Below, one piece after another: positions 1-8,399 of a stretch of 64,000 bases of DNA (its first letter is position 1; each line of letters starts with the position of its first letter). Both the position numbers and the translations under genes were made by a program. The notes under the pieces are model-generated. The model was not told where the DNA came from. It saw only the letters and a list, made by a program, of their open reading frames with translations, and did no database searches. The stretch spans positions 62,001 to 126,000 of the forward strand of contig NZ_JAJITD010000010.1 of assembly GCF_020880815.1 (NCBI RefSeq), in the 5' to 3' direction. Source of the stretch: Paraburkholderia sejongensis. GTDB lineage: Bacteria > Pseudomonadota > Gammaproteobacteria > Burkholderiales > Burkholderiaceae.

Positions 1-366
1 GGGGTGACGTTGGGGCGGTATTTGCCGGGGGTCGCGCGGGGGATCGGGGCGGCATAGTGATGTGCGGGCAGCCTTGGCGTATCCGTTTGTGTCGGATATC
101 TCGCAATTGAGATGCCCTCGTTCGCGCCCAGCGACGGCGCACGCGGAGCCGCTTGCACAGGACCGGTCGGAGCCGCGGCCACAGCCGGTTACCGGTTGAA
201 ACAAGCACATACATATCGCATCGGGCGCGCGCCCTAGAATGCCCTCAGCCCGCACTCTCCGCGCGAACAGTCTGTGCGGGTCAGAGGCGCCGGCGTGCCC
301 GCGCCGGTGCTTCGCCTCTTTCCTTCTTCCGCGTCGCCGCGGCGGCGCATTATGTGAGGGCCACGG
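1..366. other. No gene I can support at the left edge
   Basis: Several short frames overlap each other here on both strands, but none has a ribosome binding site, a recognisable domain or a typical start. A frame open from base 1 and closing at about 57 (ending ...GIGAA) could be the last residues of a gene lying outside the window, but it is too short to identify. A GC-rich imperfect inverted repeat at about 331-348 has no T-run after it. Confidence 0.4.
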
Positions 367-534
367 TCATTCGCCGGTCGGCGCGGGCACCATCGAAGGC
401 GGCCGGTCGTCGGTCGGCACGCCATGGTAATCGGCGGGGTCTTGCGGCGGCCCGCGATGATGGGTCGACGGGTTGTCCGCGCAGCCGGAGAGGCCGGCGC
501 ACAGCAGCAGGGCAAGGGTCACGATACGAATCAT
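367..534 (-). CDS. Small lipoprotein, 55 aa
   Basis: Tiny predicted lipoprotein of unknown role. The sequence shows a short basic start (MIRI), a hydrophobic stretch and a lipobox LSGC with Cys18 as the lipidation site, then a Pro/Asp/His-rich mature part of about 38 residues (ADNPSTHHRG...). The start was chosen because AGGAGA lies 9 bases before this ATG; an in-frame start upstream would add an Arg-rich leader that does not suit a signal peptide. It is probably anchored in the outer or inner membrane. No domain is recognised, and neighbours give no hint of function. Small lipoproteins of this kind are common in Burkholderiaceae. Confidence 0.7.
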   Translation of the reverse strand: MIRIVTLALLLCAGLSGCADNPSTHHRGPPQDPADYHGVPTDDRPPSMVPAPTGE

Positions 535-702
535 CTGCAAACATCTCCTGAGACATGGGCGGAAGGTTGGCCGCCGAAGCGCGAAGAGTCTACCCGCAAA
601 GCAGGTTGCGCGGCGGCGCACAGGAGCCACGCTCCCATTTCGTGAGATTTCACGAGACCTGAACTACTATGACGTCATGATCGCTTGTTTCGGGAGACTG
701 CC

Positions 703-885
703 ATGGACGCTGAATCGATCGCGGGTCTGGTCGGGCTTGGAATTGGCCTGGCGGTGCTGGTGGCGCTGTCGGTTTTCGAATCGCGCATGTACCGGCGCGA
801 ACACGACGGCGAAGGCATGCTGCATCACTGGTTCACCCATCAGCATGTGCTGCATTTGCCGCACTGGAAGCGTCCGCGTCATTGA
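703..885 (+). CDS. Small single-span membrane protein, 60 aa
   Basis: Hypothetical protein with one transmembrane helix at about residues 6-26 (GLVGLGIGLAVLVALSV) followed by a basic, His-rich cytoplasmic or periplasmic tail (HHWFTHQHVLHLPHWKRPRH is its last part). The ATG at 703 is preceded by GGGAGA seven bases upstream; a TTG 18 bases earlier is an alternative start but has no better ribosome site. The cluster of eight His residues in the last 25 positions suggests metal affinity, which is only a guess. It stands alone between the divergent small lipoprotein and tRNA-Pro. No family was recognised. Confidence 0.6.
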   Translation: MDAESIAGLVGLGIGLAVLVALSVFESRMYRREHDGEGMLHHWFTHQHVLHLPHWKRPRH

Positions 886-992
886 CGCACGGCGGTGCCG
901 ACGGATGCTGCGGCGATCGGCATGCCGCGCGATACGCGCGCCGGTTATCGACCGTCGTTTGCATTAAACATGCCTGTACGCCCGACTAGGGA

Positions 993-1022
993 TTGACGTG
1001 CCTAGGGCAGTGCACGTACAAT
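993..1022 (+). promoter_or_regulatory. Sigma-70 promoter of tRNA-Pro
   Basis: TTGACG (993-998), an 18-bp spacer and TACAAT (1017-1022) predict transcription starting near 1029, a few bases before the mature tRNA 5' end at 1034. Confidence 0.7.
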
Positions 1023-1033
1023 CTTTGATTCGT

Positions 1034-1110
1034 CGGAGCGTAGCGCAGCCTGGTAGCGCATCTGATTTGGGATCAGAGGGTCGAAGGTTCGAATCCTTTC
1101 GCTCCGACCA
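1034..1110 (+). tRNA. tRNA-Pro (anticodon TGG)
   Basis: A 77-base cloverleaf with encoded CCA. The acceptor stem CGGAGCG pairs with CGCTCCG, the anticodon loop is TTTGGGA with anticodon TGG, and the T-arm is GGTTCGAATCC. It has its own promoter just upstream and is followed by a terminator at 1125-1157. Confidence 0.97.
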
Positions 1111-1124
1111 CGAAAAGCCGTACA

Positions 1125-1157
1125 AAAACCCGCGTAGCCTCTGGCTTCGCGGGTTTT
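1125..1157 (+). terminator. Rho-independent terminator of tRNA-Pro
   Basis: AAAACCCGCG and CGCGGGTTTT form a stem (with further pairing of AGCC/GGCT inside), ending in a run of five T on the + strand directly after the tRNA. Confidence 0.8.
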
Positions 1158-1390
1158 TGCTTTTGGGCTCGCCAACTCTTGCGCTATGCGTAGCGCCCGA
1201 TGGCGCGCGCCCACAAACGCCGACTCTCCCCGCCTCGGGCACTCGCCTTGCAAACCCGCCTGGGCGATGCGACAGTGCTCGCGCGTGAGCCGCGTCGACC
1301 GCATCCGCGCGGCGCCGCGCAAACGCTTCGCGCGCACGCCCCAGCCCGCTTGCCGATCCGCCGCCCCACAACCACCACCAGGAGACATGC

Positions 1391-1849
1391 ATGGACCTAA
1401 TCCTCTGGCGACACGCCGAAGCCGAAGATGTCGCCTCCAGCGATCTCGCCCGCGCGCTCACCACGCACGGCCGCAAACAGGCGCAGAACGCGGCCAAGTG
1501 GCTGCGCAGCCGTCTGCCCGACGACGCGGTGGTCCTCGCGAGCCCCGCGGTACGCACGATCCAGACAGCGGAAACGCTCAGCGACCGCTACCGCGTGGTC
1601 CGCGAACTGGCGCCGAATGCGAGCGCGAACGACGTGCTCGAAGCGGCCGGCTGGCCCGGCGGGATCGCGCAGACCGTGGTGATCGTCGGCCATCAACCGA
1701 CGCTCGGCCACGTCGCCGCGCAGCTGCTCGGCAACAGCGGCGCGAGCTGGCCGCTGAAAAAAGCCGGCATCTGGTGGATCGCGAGCCGCGAGCGCGACGG
1801 CGCGGAACAGGCAGTGCTGCGCGCCGCGATCAGCCCCGATCTGATCTGA
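1391..1849 (+). CDS. sixA: Phosphohistidine phosphatase SixA
   Basis: Histidine phosphatase superfamily (phosphoglycerate-mutase-like) enzyme, 152 aa, close to the usual SixA length. It shows the catalytic RHAEAE motif at residues 7-12 (nucleophile His8), the LASPAVRTIQTAE block at about 49-61 and the second active-site His in VGHQPTLG (His101). SixA dephosphorylates phosphohistidine on phosphotransfer proteins: ArcB HPt, and the nitrogen PTS protein NPr in E. coli. The start is supported by GGAG six bases upstream (1381-1384). It is the first gene of the phosphate-related block, but olsB downstream has its own predicted promoter, so the two are probably not one simple operon. Family assignment is secure; the physiological partner is not shown here. 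Confidence 0.92.
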   Translation: MDLILWRHAEAEDVASSDLARALTTHGRKQAQNAAKWLRSRLPDDAVVLASPAVRTIQTAETLSDRYRVVRELAPNASANDVLEAAGWPGGIAQTVVIVGHQPTLGHVAAQLLGNSGASWPLKKAGIWWIASRERDGAEQAVLRAAISPDLI

Positions 1850-1906
1850 GCCACAGCGGCGGCGCACCGCCGCCGCGCGCACCAGCTAGGCGGCAACGCT
1901 TACGAC

Positions 1907-1962
1907 CCGTCATCCAATCGTCACGGCTTTGCCATGCAAGCGTCACCCCGCATTACTACATT
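1907..1962 (+). promoter_or_regulatory. Predicted PhoB-box array and -10 upstream of olsB
   Basis: Four 7-mers repeat with an exact 11-bp period: CCGTCAT (1907), TCGTCAC (1918), TTGCCAT (1929), GCGTCAC (1940). This is the two-box tandem layout of PhoB sites (consensus CTGTCAT, 4-bp spacer, repeat). Ten bases after the last repeat is TACATT (1957-1962), a fair -10, and there is no good -35, as expected for a PhoB-activated promoter. Predicted start of transcription is near 1969, 35 bases before the olsB ATG. Binding is inferred, not shown. Confidence 0.65.
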
Positions 1963-2003
1963 GGCGAAAAAAGACATCCCACTTTTTTCGATCAGGACCG
2001 CCA

Positions 2004-2816
2004 ATGCGAGAACTGCCGACGCCCACCCTGCCCTTCGCCTCGCTGTTCGAAGCGCGCCGTCTGCCGCGTGCCGAGGAAACGGTCACCGCGCAGCATCGCC
2101 TGCAAGTATCGTGGGCCCGTAGCGACGAGGAACTGCGCGAAGCACAGCGTCTGCGCTACCGCGTGTTCGCCGACGAAATGGGCGCGCGCCTGTCCGGCCC
2201 GGCCGGTCTCGACGTCGATGCATTCGATTCATACTGCGATCATTTGCTGGTGCGCGATCTCGACACGCTGAAGGTGGTCGGCACCTATCGCGCGCTGCCG
2301 CCGCATCAGGCCGCGCGCATCGGCCGTCTGTACGCGGAAAGCGAGTTCGACGTGTCGCGTCTCACGCATCTGCGCGCGAAGATGGTCGAGGTCGGCCGCT
2401 CGTGCGTGCATCCCGACTATCGCAGCGGCTCCGTGATCATGTCGCTGTGGGCGGGCCTCGCCGCGTATATGAAACACAACGGCTACGAGACGATGCTCGG
2501 CTGCGCGAGCGTCGCGATGGTCGACGGTGGCCACTATGCGGCCAATCTGTACTGCTCGCTGCGCGAGAGCGCGCTGACCGCGCCCGAATATCGCGCGTTT
2601 GCGCATACGCCGTTGCCGGTCGACGAACTGCAGACCGGCGCCGCCGTCACGCCGCCGCCGCTGGTCAAGGGTTATCTGCGGCTCGGCGCGAAGATTTGCG
2701 GCGCGCCGGCGTGGGATCCCGACTTCAATACCGCGGACTTTCTGACGCTGTTCCGTCTGTCGGATATCAACGCGCGTTACGCGCGGCACTTCCTCGGCGA
2801 TGCGATGCCCCGTTGA
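2004..2816 (+). CDS. olsB: Ornithine lipid N-acyltransferase OlsB (GNAT-type)
   Basis: 270-aa acyltransferase of the OlsB / hemolysin-like GNAT family. OlsB transfers a 3-hydroxyacyl chain from acyl-carrier protein to the alpha-amino group of ornithine, giving lyso-ornithine lipid, the first step to phosphorus-free ornithine lipids; OlsA completes the lipid and is not in this window. Family-typical blocks are RLRYRVFADEMGA, the acidic DSYCDHLLVRD, EVGRSCVHPDYRSG and the GCASVAMVDGG region. The ATG at 2004 was chosen because AGGA lies six bases upstream (1994-1997); an upstream in-frame TTG falls inside the predicted PhoB array. The gene sits between sixA and the convergent ppx and carries its own predicted Pho promoter, which suits a phosphate-starvation role. 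A bidirectional terminator follows. Confidence 0.88.
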   Translation: MRELPTPTLPFASLFEARRLPRAEETVTAQHRLQVSWARSDEELREAQRLRYRVFADEMGARLSGPAGLDVDAFDSYCDHLLVRDLDTLKVVGTYRALPPHQAARIGRLYAESEFDVSRLTHLRAKMVEVGRSCVHPDYRSGSVIMSLWAGLAAYMKHNGYETMLGCASVAMVDGGHYAANLYCSLRESALTAPEYRAFAHTPLPVDELQTGAAVTPPPLVKGYLRLGAKICGAPAWDPDFNTADFLTLFRLSDINARYARHFLGDAMPR

Positions 2817-2847
2817 GCGTCGCCGCCTTCGCAACATGGCCGCGCAT

Positions 2848-2877
2848 GAAAAAGCCCTGCAAATGCAGGGCTTTTTC
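2848..2877. terminator. Bidirectional terminator between olsB and ppx
   Basis: A perfect 14-bp inverted repeat (GAAAAAGCCCTGCA) with a 2-base centre gives T-runs on both strands and serves the convergent olsB (+) and ppx (-). Confidence 0.88.
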
Positions 2878-2957
2878 ACTTCAGCTTCAGCTTCAGTTGA
2901 AGCACGCGCATCGGCATCCGCCGTGCCGCATTGAAGCGCACGCGCGACGCGTTCGCG

Positions 2958-4469
2958 TCAATCCTCCGTATAAACCACCCGATACGGAATCCCAACTTTC
3001 TCCCACTCCGCCGCCTCCTGAATCAGGCTGTAGTCGGTCAGCGGATTATTGACGACCCATGTGTTCGGCAAGCGCACCTCGTAACCGCCATTGGCCTGCG
3101 CGACCGCGATCCACGGCAGCCCGACATCGGAACGGCGCCGGCACAACAGCGCCGCGAGCCGCAGACAGAACAGCAGCGGCCATTCGACCTCGCGCGTCTG
3201 CGCGAGCTTGCCGAGCTTGCCCGCATGGCCGAGCACGAGCCCAGCGACGCGCGCCTGGTCGGTGCGCGAAAACCCCGGCATATCCGCATTGCTCGCGATA
3301 TAGGCCGAATGCTTGTGATAAGCGCTATGCGAGATCGACAGGCCGATTTCATGCAACGCGGCGGCCCAGCCGATGAACATGCGGTTTTCCTCGCGGCGTT
3401 CCGCGTCCGGCTCGATCAGCTGATCGTAGAAGCTCGTCGACAGGTCGCCGATGCGCGCCGCCTGCGCGCGATCGACCCCGTAGCGGCGCATGAAACCCTC
3501 GACCGTCACAGTGCGCATGTCCTCGTGCTGCGAGCGCCCGAGCAGGTCGTACATCACGCCCAGGCGCAGCGCGCCGTCGGTGGTGTCGACGTAGTCGACA
3601 CCGAGTTCGTCGAACACCGCGATCATGATCGACAACCCGCCCGCGAGCACCGGCACGCGGTCGCTCTTCAGCGCGACCAGTTTCAGCCGGTTCACATTCT
3701 CGGCCTTGATCAAAGCCCGCTTCAGACGTTCGAGACCGCCGCGCGAAATGCCGTGCGTGATGCCCGCATCGTTGAAGCCGTTCGCCTCGACCAGTTCGGC
3801 GAGCGCGCGCGCGGTGCCCGACGAGCCGATCGCCTGCTCCCAGCCGGTTTCCTTGTATTCGGCGGAAATGATCTGGATTTCGCGGCGCGCGGCCAGCTCG
3901 GCCTGGCGCATCGTGTATTCATCGACGTTGCCGGCCGGGAAAAACGCGCGGCTATGGCTGACGCAGCCGATATACAGGCTCTCCATCTTCAGCGGTGTGT
4001 AATGCGAACCGATAATGAACTCGGTCGAGCCGCCGCCGATATCGACCACCAGCCGCTGCCCCGCGCTCGCCGGCACCGAATGCGCGGCGCCCGCGTAGAT
4101 CAGACGCGCTTCCTCGCGCCCGGCAATCACTTCGATCGGAAAGCCCAATGCCGCCTGCGCCTCGCCGAGAAACTCGCCGGCGTTCTTCGCGATGCGCAGC
4201 GTATTGGTCGCCACCGCCCGCACGCGGTCCGGATGGAAATCGCGCAGGCGCTCGCCGAAGCGCTTCAGCGCGTCCCAGCCACGCACCTGCGACGCGCGAT
4301 CGAGCATCTTGTCGCGCGACAGTCCGGCGGCGAGCCGCACCGGTTCGCGCAGCGCGTCGACCTGATAGATCTGGCTGCCCGCATCGGTTTCCTCGACCCG
4401 GCCGACGATCAGCCGGAAGCTGTTCGAGCCGAGATCGACGGCGGCGAGAAGTTGGGAGGTATTGGACAT
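2958..4469 (-). CDS. ppx: Exopolyphosphatase (Ppx/GppA family)
   Basis: 503-aa exopolyphosphatase that removes terminal phosphate from polyphosphate; E. coli Ppx is about 513 aa. The ASKHA-fold phosphate motifs are present: DLGSNS at residues 12-17 and DIGGGS at 143-148, plus the catalytic-Glu region AGREEARLIY at about 117-126. The C-terminal HD-like helical half includes GWAAALHEIGLSISHSAYH. The start chosen is MSNTSQLL at 4469, with GGAG 12 bases upstream; the frame is open further back, adding a low-complexity Ala/Pro/Arg leader that is unlike the family. It is divergent from ppk, across a region with a single Pho box that faces ppk. Together Ppx and Ppk set the polyphosphate level. Confidence 0.93.
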   Translation of the reverse strand: MSNTSQLLAAVDLGSNSFRLIVGRVEETDAGSQIYQVDALREPVRLAAGLSRDKMLDRASQVRGWDALKRFGERLRDFHPDRVRAVATNTLRIAKNAGEFLGEAQAALGFPIEVIAGREEARLIYAGAAHSVPASAGQRLVVDIGGGSTEFIIGSHYTPLKMESLYIGCVSHSRAFFPAGNVDEYTMRQAELAARREIQIISAEYKETGWEQAIGSSGTARALAELVEANGFNDAGITHGISRGGLERLKRALIKAENVNRLKLVALKSDRVPVLAGGLSIMIAVFDELGVDYVDTTDGALRLGVMYDLLGRSQHEDMRTVTVEGFMRRYGVDRAQAARIGDLSTSFYDQLIEPDAERREENRMFIGWAAALHEIGLSISHSAYHKHSAYIASNADMPGFSRTDQARVAGLVLGHAGKLGKLAQTREVEWPLLFCLRLAALLCRRRSDVGLPWIAVAQANGGYEVRLPNTWVVNNPLTDYSLIQEAAEWEKVGIPYRVVYTED

Positions 4470-4700
4470 CGGGTAGGCGGACTCCATACGCGCAAGCGCG
4501 GCGGCTGCGGGCGCGGCGGCGGACCCGGCAGGCGCCGCGCGCTTGCCGGGCGGTTTCGGCGCCGCCAGCGCGCCGTGCCCCTGGCGCGCATCGCGGCCGG
4601 CCGCGCTGTTCAAAGACGCCATTCTAAGCGGAGCAGGCCTCACGGTGTCACCTCGCTGCGGTGGGAGACCCGCGTATCGTCGCATAAGCAGTGAGTCTTA

Positions 4701-4729
4701 TTGACGACAATAGAAGATTGCGGCATAAA
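4701..4729 (+). promoter_or_regulatory. Vegetative promoter upstream of ppk
   Basis: TTGACG (4701-4706), a 17-bp spacer and CATAAA (4724-4729) predict a start near 4736, just before the Pho box, so ppk may have a basal and a phosphate-controlled promoter. Confidence 0.5.
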
Positions 4730-4747
4730 ATCTCAAAAACATCGCGA

Positions 4748-4765
4748 GTGTCATAAGGGCGTCAT
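4748..4765 (+). promoter_or_regulatory. Predicted PhoB box upstream of ppk
   Basis: GTGTCAT, four bases (AAGG), GCGTCAT: two 7-mers with an 11-bp period, very close to the PhoB consensus. A start of transcription driven from here would fall near 4786, which favours the ATG at 4829 as the ppk start over the GTG at 4772. Confidence 0.7.
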
Positions 4766-4828
4766 CCAATTGTGAGAATTTCCGAGCGTCTTTCCGTCTC
4801 CATTCCAGACATACCTCTCTCGCTGCCG

Positions 4829-6892
4829 ATGTCCATCCGCTATCCCTTATTGAATCGCGAACTGGGCATTCTGGGTTTCAACGAGCGCGTACTGGCGCAA
4901 GCCGCCGATCCCGCCGTTCCCTTACTCGAACGCCTGCGCTTCATCTGCATCACCAGCAGCAATCTCGACGAATTCTTCGAAGTCCGTATGGCCGGACTTC
5001 AGGAGCAGATGCGCGACAACCCCGGCGCGCTGTCGCCGGACGGCATGTCGCTGCAGCATGTGTACGACCTCGTCGTCGAGCGCGCGCAGAAACTCGTGCA
5101 CCGCCAGTACACGATGCTGCACGACACGGTGCTGACCGCGCTCGAACAGGAAGGCATCTATTTCCACGGCACCGAAGGCTGGAGCGACGCGCAGACCGAA
5201 TGGGCGCGCAATTACTTCTTCGACGAACTGCTGCCGGTGCTCACGCCGATCGGTCTGGACCCCGCGCATCCGTTTCCGCGCGTGCTCAACAAGAGCCTGA
5301 ACTTCGTCGTCGAACTGGAAGGCAAGGACGCGTTCGGCCGCCAGGCGATGATGGGCATCGTGCAAGCGCCGCGCGCACTGCCGCGGCTGGTGCGGATGCC
5401 GCAGGAACTGTCCGGCTATCCGCACGGTTTCGTGCTGCTCAGCTCGCTGCTGCAACGTTTTGTCGGCGAGCTGTTTCCGAATCTGCTGGTGCGCAGTTGC
5501 AATCAGTTTCGCATCACGCGCAACAGCGAGCTGTTCGTCGACGAAGACGAAATCACCAATCTGCGCGTCGCGTTGCAGGGCGAACTGCCGGCGCGCCATC
5601 TGGGCAATGCGGTGCGGCTCGAAGTGTCGGCGGAAACGCCCGCGCACGTGGTGCGGCGTCTGCTCGACGAAAGCGGTCTGTCGAACAAGGACTGCTACTA
5701 CGCAAACGGTCCGGTCAATCTGGTGCGCCTGATGCAGCTGCCCGAGATGGTCGACCGCCCCGATCTGAAGTTCGTCCCGCACATTCCGTCGACGCCGCCG
5801 CGGATCGCCAACAGCGCCAGCATGTTCGACGTGATCGATCAGGGCGACGTGCTGCTGCATCACCCGTACGAGAGTTTCCAGCCGGTGCTCGAACTGCTGC
5901 TGCAGGCGGCCAAAGACCCGAACGTGGTCGCGATCAAGCAGACCATCTACCGCACCGGCACCGACTCGCCGCTGATGGACGCGCTGATGCAGGCCGCGCG
6001 CAACGGCAAGGAAGTCACGGTGGTGGTCGAGCTGCTCGCGCGTTTCGACGAGGAAACCAATATCAACTGGGCGTCGCAGCTCGAGGCGGTCGGCGCGCAC
6101 GTGGTCTACGGCGTGGTCGGCCACAAGTGCCACGCGAAGATGATGCTGATCGTGCGGCGCATGTCGGTCGGCGGCAAGACCACGCTCAAGCGCTACGTGC
6201 ACCTGGGCACCGGCAACTATCATCCGCGCACCGCGCGCCTGTATACCGACTTCGGGCTGATGACCGCCGATCAGAAGATCTGCGAGGACGTGCACCACGT
6301 GTTCCAGCAGCTCACGGGCATCGGCGGCGAGCTGAAGCTGCACGAGCTGTGGCAGTCGCCGTTCACGCTGCATCCGAAGCTGGTCGAGGCAATCCGCAAG
6401 GAAGCCGAACATGCGCGCGCCGGCAAGAAGGCGCGCATCGTCGCGAAGATGAACGCGCTGCTCGAACCGACGGTGATTGCCGAGTTGTACGAAGCATCGC
6501 AGGCCGGCGTGAAGATCGACCTGATCGTGCGCGGCGTGTGCTCGCTGCAGCCGGGCGTGGCGGGGCTCTCCGAAAACATTACGGTGCGCTCGATCGTCGG
6601 GCGCTTTCTCGAACATCACCGCATCTACTACTTCTACGACGACGGCCGCGAACAGGTTTATCTGTCGAGCGCCGACTGGATGGATCGCAATCTGTTCCGC
6701 CGCGTCGAAGTCGCGTTCCCGGTCAATAACCGCCGTCTGAAGCGGCGCGTGATCGCCGAAGGTCTGTCGGCGTTTCTCGGCGACAACCAGTCCGCGTGGC
6801 TGATGCAAAGCGACGGGCACTATCGGCGCCGGCGGCCCGGCAAGTCCTCGCGCAATGCGCAGATGAGCCTGCTGACGAAGTTCTGTTCGTAG
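4829..6892 (+). CDS. ppk: Polyphosphate kinase 1
   Basis: 687-aa PPK1, which reversibly builds polyphosphate from ATP, usually as a membrane-associated tetramer; E. coli PPK1 is 688 aa. The N-terminal domain begins YPLLNRELGILGFNERV with ITSSNLDEFFEVRMAG. The kinase core has the autophosphorylated His in GHKCHAKMM, at residue 435 with this start, and a second conserved His in VHLGTGNYHPRTARLYTDFG at about 458. The C-terminal part includes SSADWMDRNLFRRVEVAFPV. The ATG at 4829 was preferred over a GTG at 4772 because the family length and the Pho-box geometry both fit it. It is divergent from ppx and ends at a strong terminator shared with phoR. Confidence 0.96.
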   Translation: MSIRYPLLNRELGILGFNERVLAQAADPAVPLLERLRFICITSSNLDEFFEVRMAGLQEQMRDNPGALSPDGMSLQHVYDLVVERAQKLVHRQYTMLHDTVLTALEQEGIYFHGTEGWSDAQTEWARNYFFDELLPVLTPIGLDPAHPFPRVLNKSLNFVVELEGKDAFGRQAMMGIVQAPRALPRLVRMPQELSGYPHGFVLLSSLLQRFVGELFPNLLVRSCNQFRITRNSELFVDEDEITNLRVALQGELPARHLGNAVRLEVSAETPAHVVRRLLDESGLSNKDCYYANGPVNLVRLMQLPEMVDRPDLKFVPHIPSTPPRIANSASMFDVIDQGDVLLHHPYESFQPVLELLLQAAKDPNVVAIKQTIYRTGTDSPLMDALMQAARNGKEVTVVVELLARFDEETNINWASQLEAVGAHVVYGVVGHKCHAKMMLIVRRMSVGGKTTLKRYVHLGTGNYHPRTARLYTDFGLMTADQKICEDVHHVFQQLTGIGGELKLHELWQSPFTLHPKLVEAIRKEAEHARAGKKARIVAKMNALLEPTVIAELYEASQAGVKIDLIVRGVCSLQPGVAGLSENITVRSIVGRFLEHHRIYYFYDDGREQVYLSSADWMDRNLFRRVEVAFPVNNRRLKRRVIAEGLSAFLGDNQSAWLMQSDGHYRRRRPGKSSRNAQMSLLTKFCS

Positions 6893-6917
6893 CGGCTGCC
6901 GCAAACCCGGCGGACAT

Positions 6918-6948
6918 AAAAAAACCTCCTGTTTCAGGAGGTTTTTTT
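6918..6948. terminator. Bidirectional terminator between ppk and phoR
   Basis: A perfect 14-bp inverted repeat (AAAAAAACCTCCTG / CAGGAGGTTTTTTT) with a TTT loop lies between the convergent ppk and phoR. Confidence 0.92.
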
Positions 6949-7009
6949 CATTCCACCGCTGTTTCCAGCAAAGCGGAGCGGGCAAAGCGAGCGGAGCAAA
7001 ACGCGCCGC

Positions 7010-8323
7010 TTACACCATCGCCGCCTGGCAACGCGCGGTCCGGTACACCGGAAAGCGCACGGTGAAGGTACTGCCACGCCCTTCCTCGCTCTTCACGTCG
7101 AGCTGCGCGTCGTGGCGCTGCAGCACGTGCTTGACGATCGCCAGACCGAGTCCGGTGCCGCCGGTATCGCGCGAACGGCTGCGATCGACGCGATAGAAGC
7201 GCTCGGTGAGCCGCGGCAGATCGGCGGCCGGAATGCCGAGACCGCTGTCTGTCACCGAGAACACCGCGTGGCCGCCGTGCGCGTGCCAGCTGACCTGGAT
7301 CGTGCCGCCGTCCGGCGTATAGCGAATCGCGTTGGTCACGAGGTTGCCGAACGCGCTGAGGATTTCGGTCTCGACGCCGGTAACGGTCAGGCTTTCGTCG
7401 GCGTCGAGCACGATCCGGTGATGGTCGCTCGACAGACTCTGCGCGTCGTCGCGCAGATGCCGCAGCACCGCGCGCATATCGATCATCTGCTCGCTCGGCG
7501 GCTTGTTGTCGCCTTCGAGCTTCGCGAGCACCAGCAGGTCGGTGACGATATGGCGCATCCGCGATGCCTGCTGATCCATCAGCTCCAGATAGCGCGCGCG
7601 TTCGGCTTCGCCGAGCGGCAGTTCGCGCATCGTCTCGAGAAAACCGGACAGCACGGTGAGCGGCGTTTTCAGTTCGTGCGACACGTTGGCGACGAAGTCG
7701 CGCCGCATCGCATCGGTACGCTCGAGCTCGGTGATGTCCTGCGACAGCACCAGCTTGCGGTTATCGCCATAAGGAAACACCTGCACCGACAGCACGTTCT
7801 GGCGCTTTTCGCCCATCCCGCGCATGATCAGCATCTCTTCGTAACGATGCGAATTCAGATAGCGGACGAAATCCGGATGGCGCACCAGATGGGTGATGTG
7901 CTGACGCAGATCGCGTTTCGCATCGAGCCCGAAATGGCTTTCGGAGATCGCGTTGCACCACTCGATCTGATCGTGGTCGTCGAGCATCGCGACGCCGTTC
8001 GGCGACGCCTGGATCGCCTGGATGAAACGCGAATGCTGCTGCTCGACCTGGCGCACCTGCGCGTGCCAGCGCTTCGCGAGCTTGTGCAGACGGTAGTAGA
8101 TTTCGCCCCAGATGCCGGGCGCGCTCGGCACTTCGCCGTACACCGGCGCATCGAGCAGACGCCACAGACGCTGCTTGTGGAAGGTGCCGAAGATGCTCTG
8201 CACAAGCAGCATCACGATAGCGAGCGCGAGCCCAGCCTTGACGTTGACCAGTGCGCCGACCAGCGCGCACAGAACAGCAAGCAGCACGACCGACACGAGG
8301 GAGCGCGCCCAGATGATGTTCAT
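7010..8323 (-). CDS. phoR: Phosphate regulon sensor histidine kinase PhoR
   Basis: 437-aa membrane histidine kinase that controls PhoB phosphorylation according to the state of the PstSCAB-PhoU complex. Two transmembrane helices lie at about residues 8-45 with hardly any periplasmic loop, as in PhoR proteins. A PAS domain follows (about 95-200, with GVAMLDDHDQIEWCN), then the HisKA domain with His216 in NVSHELKTPLT and an HATPase domain with the N box (FGNLVTNAIRYTP) and G boxes (DSGLGI, GGTGLGLAIVKH). It follows phoB on the same strand after a 76-base gap and closes the pst-pho gene series. A phosphate-sensing role is inferred from synteny and architecture. Confidence 0.95.
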   Translation of the reverse strand: MNIIWARSLVSVVLLAVLCALVGALVNVKAGLALAIVMLLVQSIFGTFHKQRLWRLLDAPVYGEVPSAPGIWGEIYYRLHKLAKRWHAQVRQVEQQHSRFIQAIQASPNGVAMLDDHDQIEWCNAISESHFGLDAKRDLRQHITHLVRHPDFVRYLNSHRYEEMLIMRGMGEKRQNVLSVQVFPYGDNRKLVLSQDITELERTDAMRRDFVANVSHELKTPLTVLSGFLETMRELPLGEAERARYLELMDQQASRMRHIVTDLLVLAKLEGDNKPPSEQMIDMRAVLRHLRDDAQSLSSDHHRIVLDADESLTVTGVETEILSAFGNLVTNAIRYTPDGGTIQVSWHAHGGHAVFSVTDSGLGIPAADLPRLTERFYRVDRSRSRDTGGTGLGLAIVKHVLQRHDAQLDVKSEEGRGSTFTVRFPVYRTARCQAAMV

Positions 8324-8399
8324 GTTTTAGCGTCGATCGAAGCGAGAAAACTGCGCAGGAAGGAGATGGCGGCGCGTCGGGTTGCGCCGCCGGCGGCTA

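Larger units (their letters stand above)
4470..4828. other. ppx-ppk divergent regulatory region
   Basis: 359 bases between the chosen starts of the divergent ppx and ppk. The half near ppx is an open, GC-rich frame that could encode an N-terminal extension of Ppx. The half near ppk is AT-richer and holds a sigma-70 promoter and a Pho box, annotated separately. Confidence 0.6.

Noticed and set aside
2880..2900. TTCAGC repeated three times after the olsB terminator
   Set aside because: Short hexamer run in a gap between convergent genes; no link to a promoter or coding sequence.
4922..6985. 687-codon open frame on the minus strand
   Set aside because: Antisense shadow of ppk; composition is Arg/Gln/His/Ala-rich noise.
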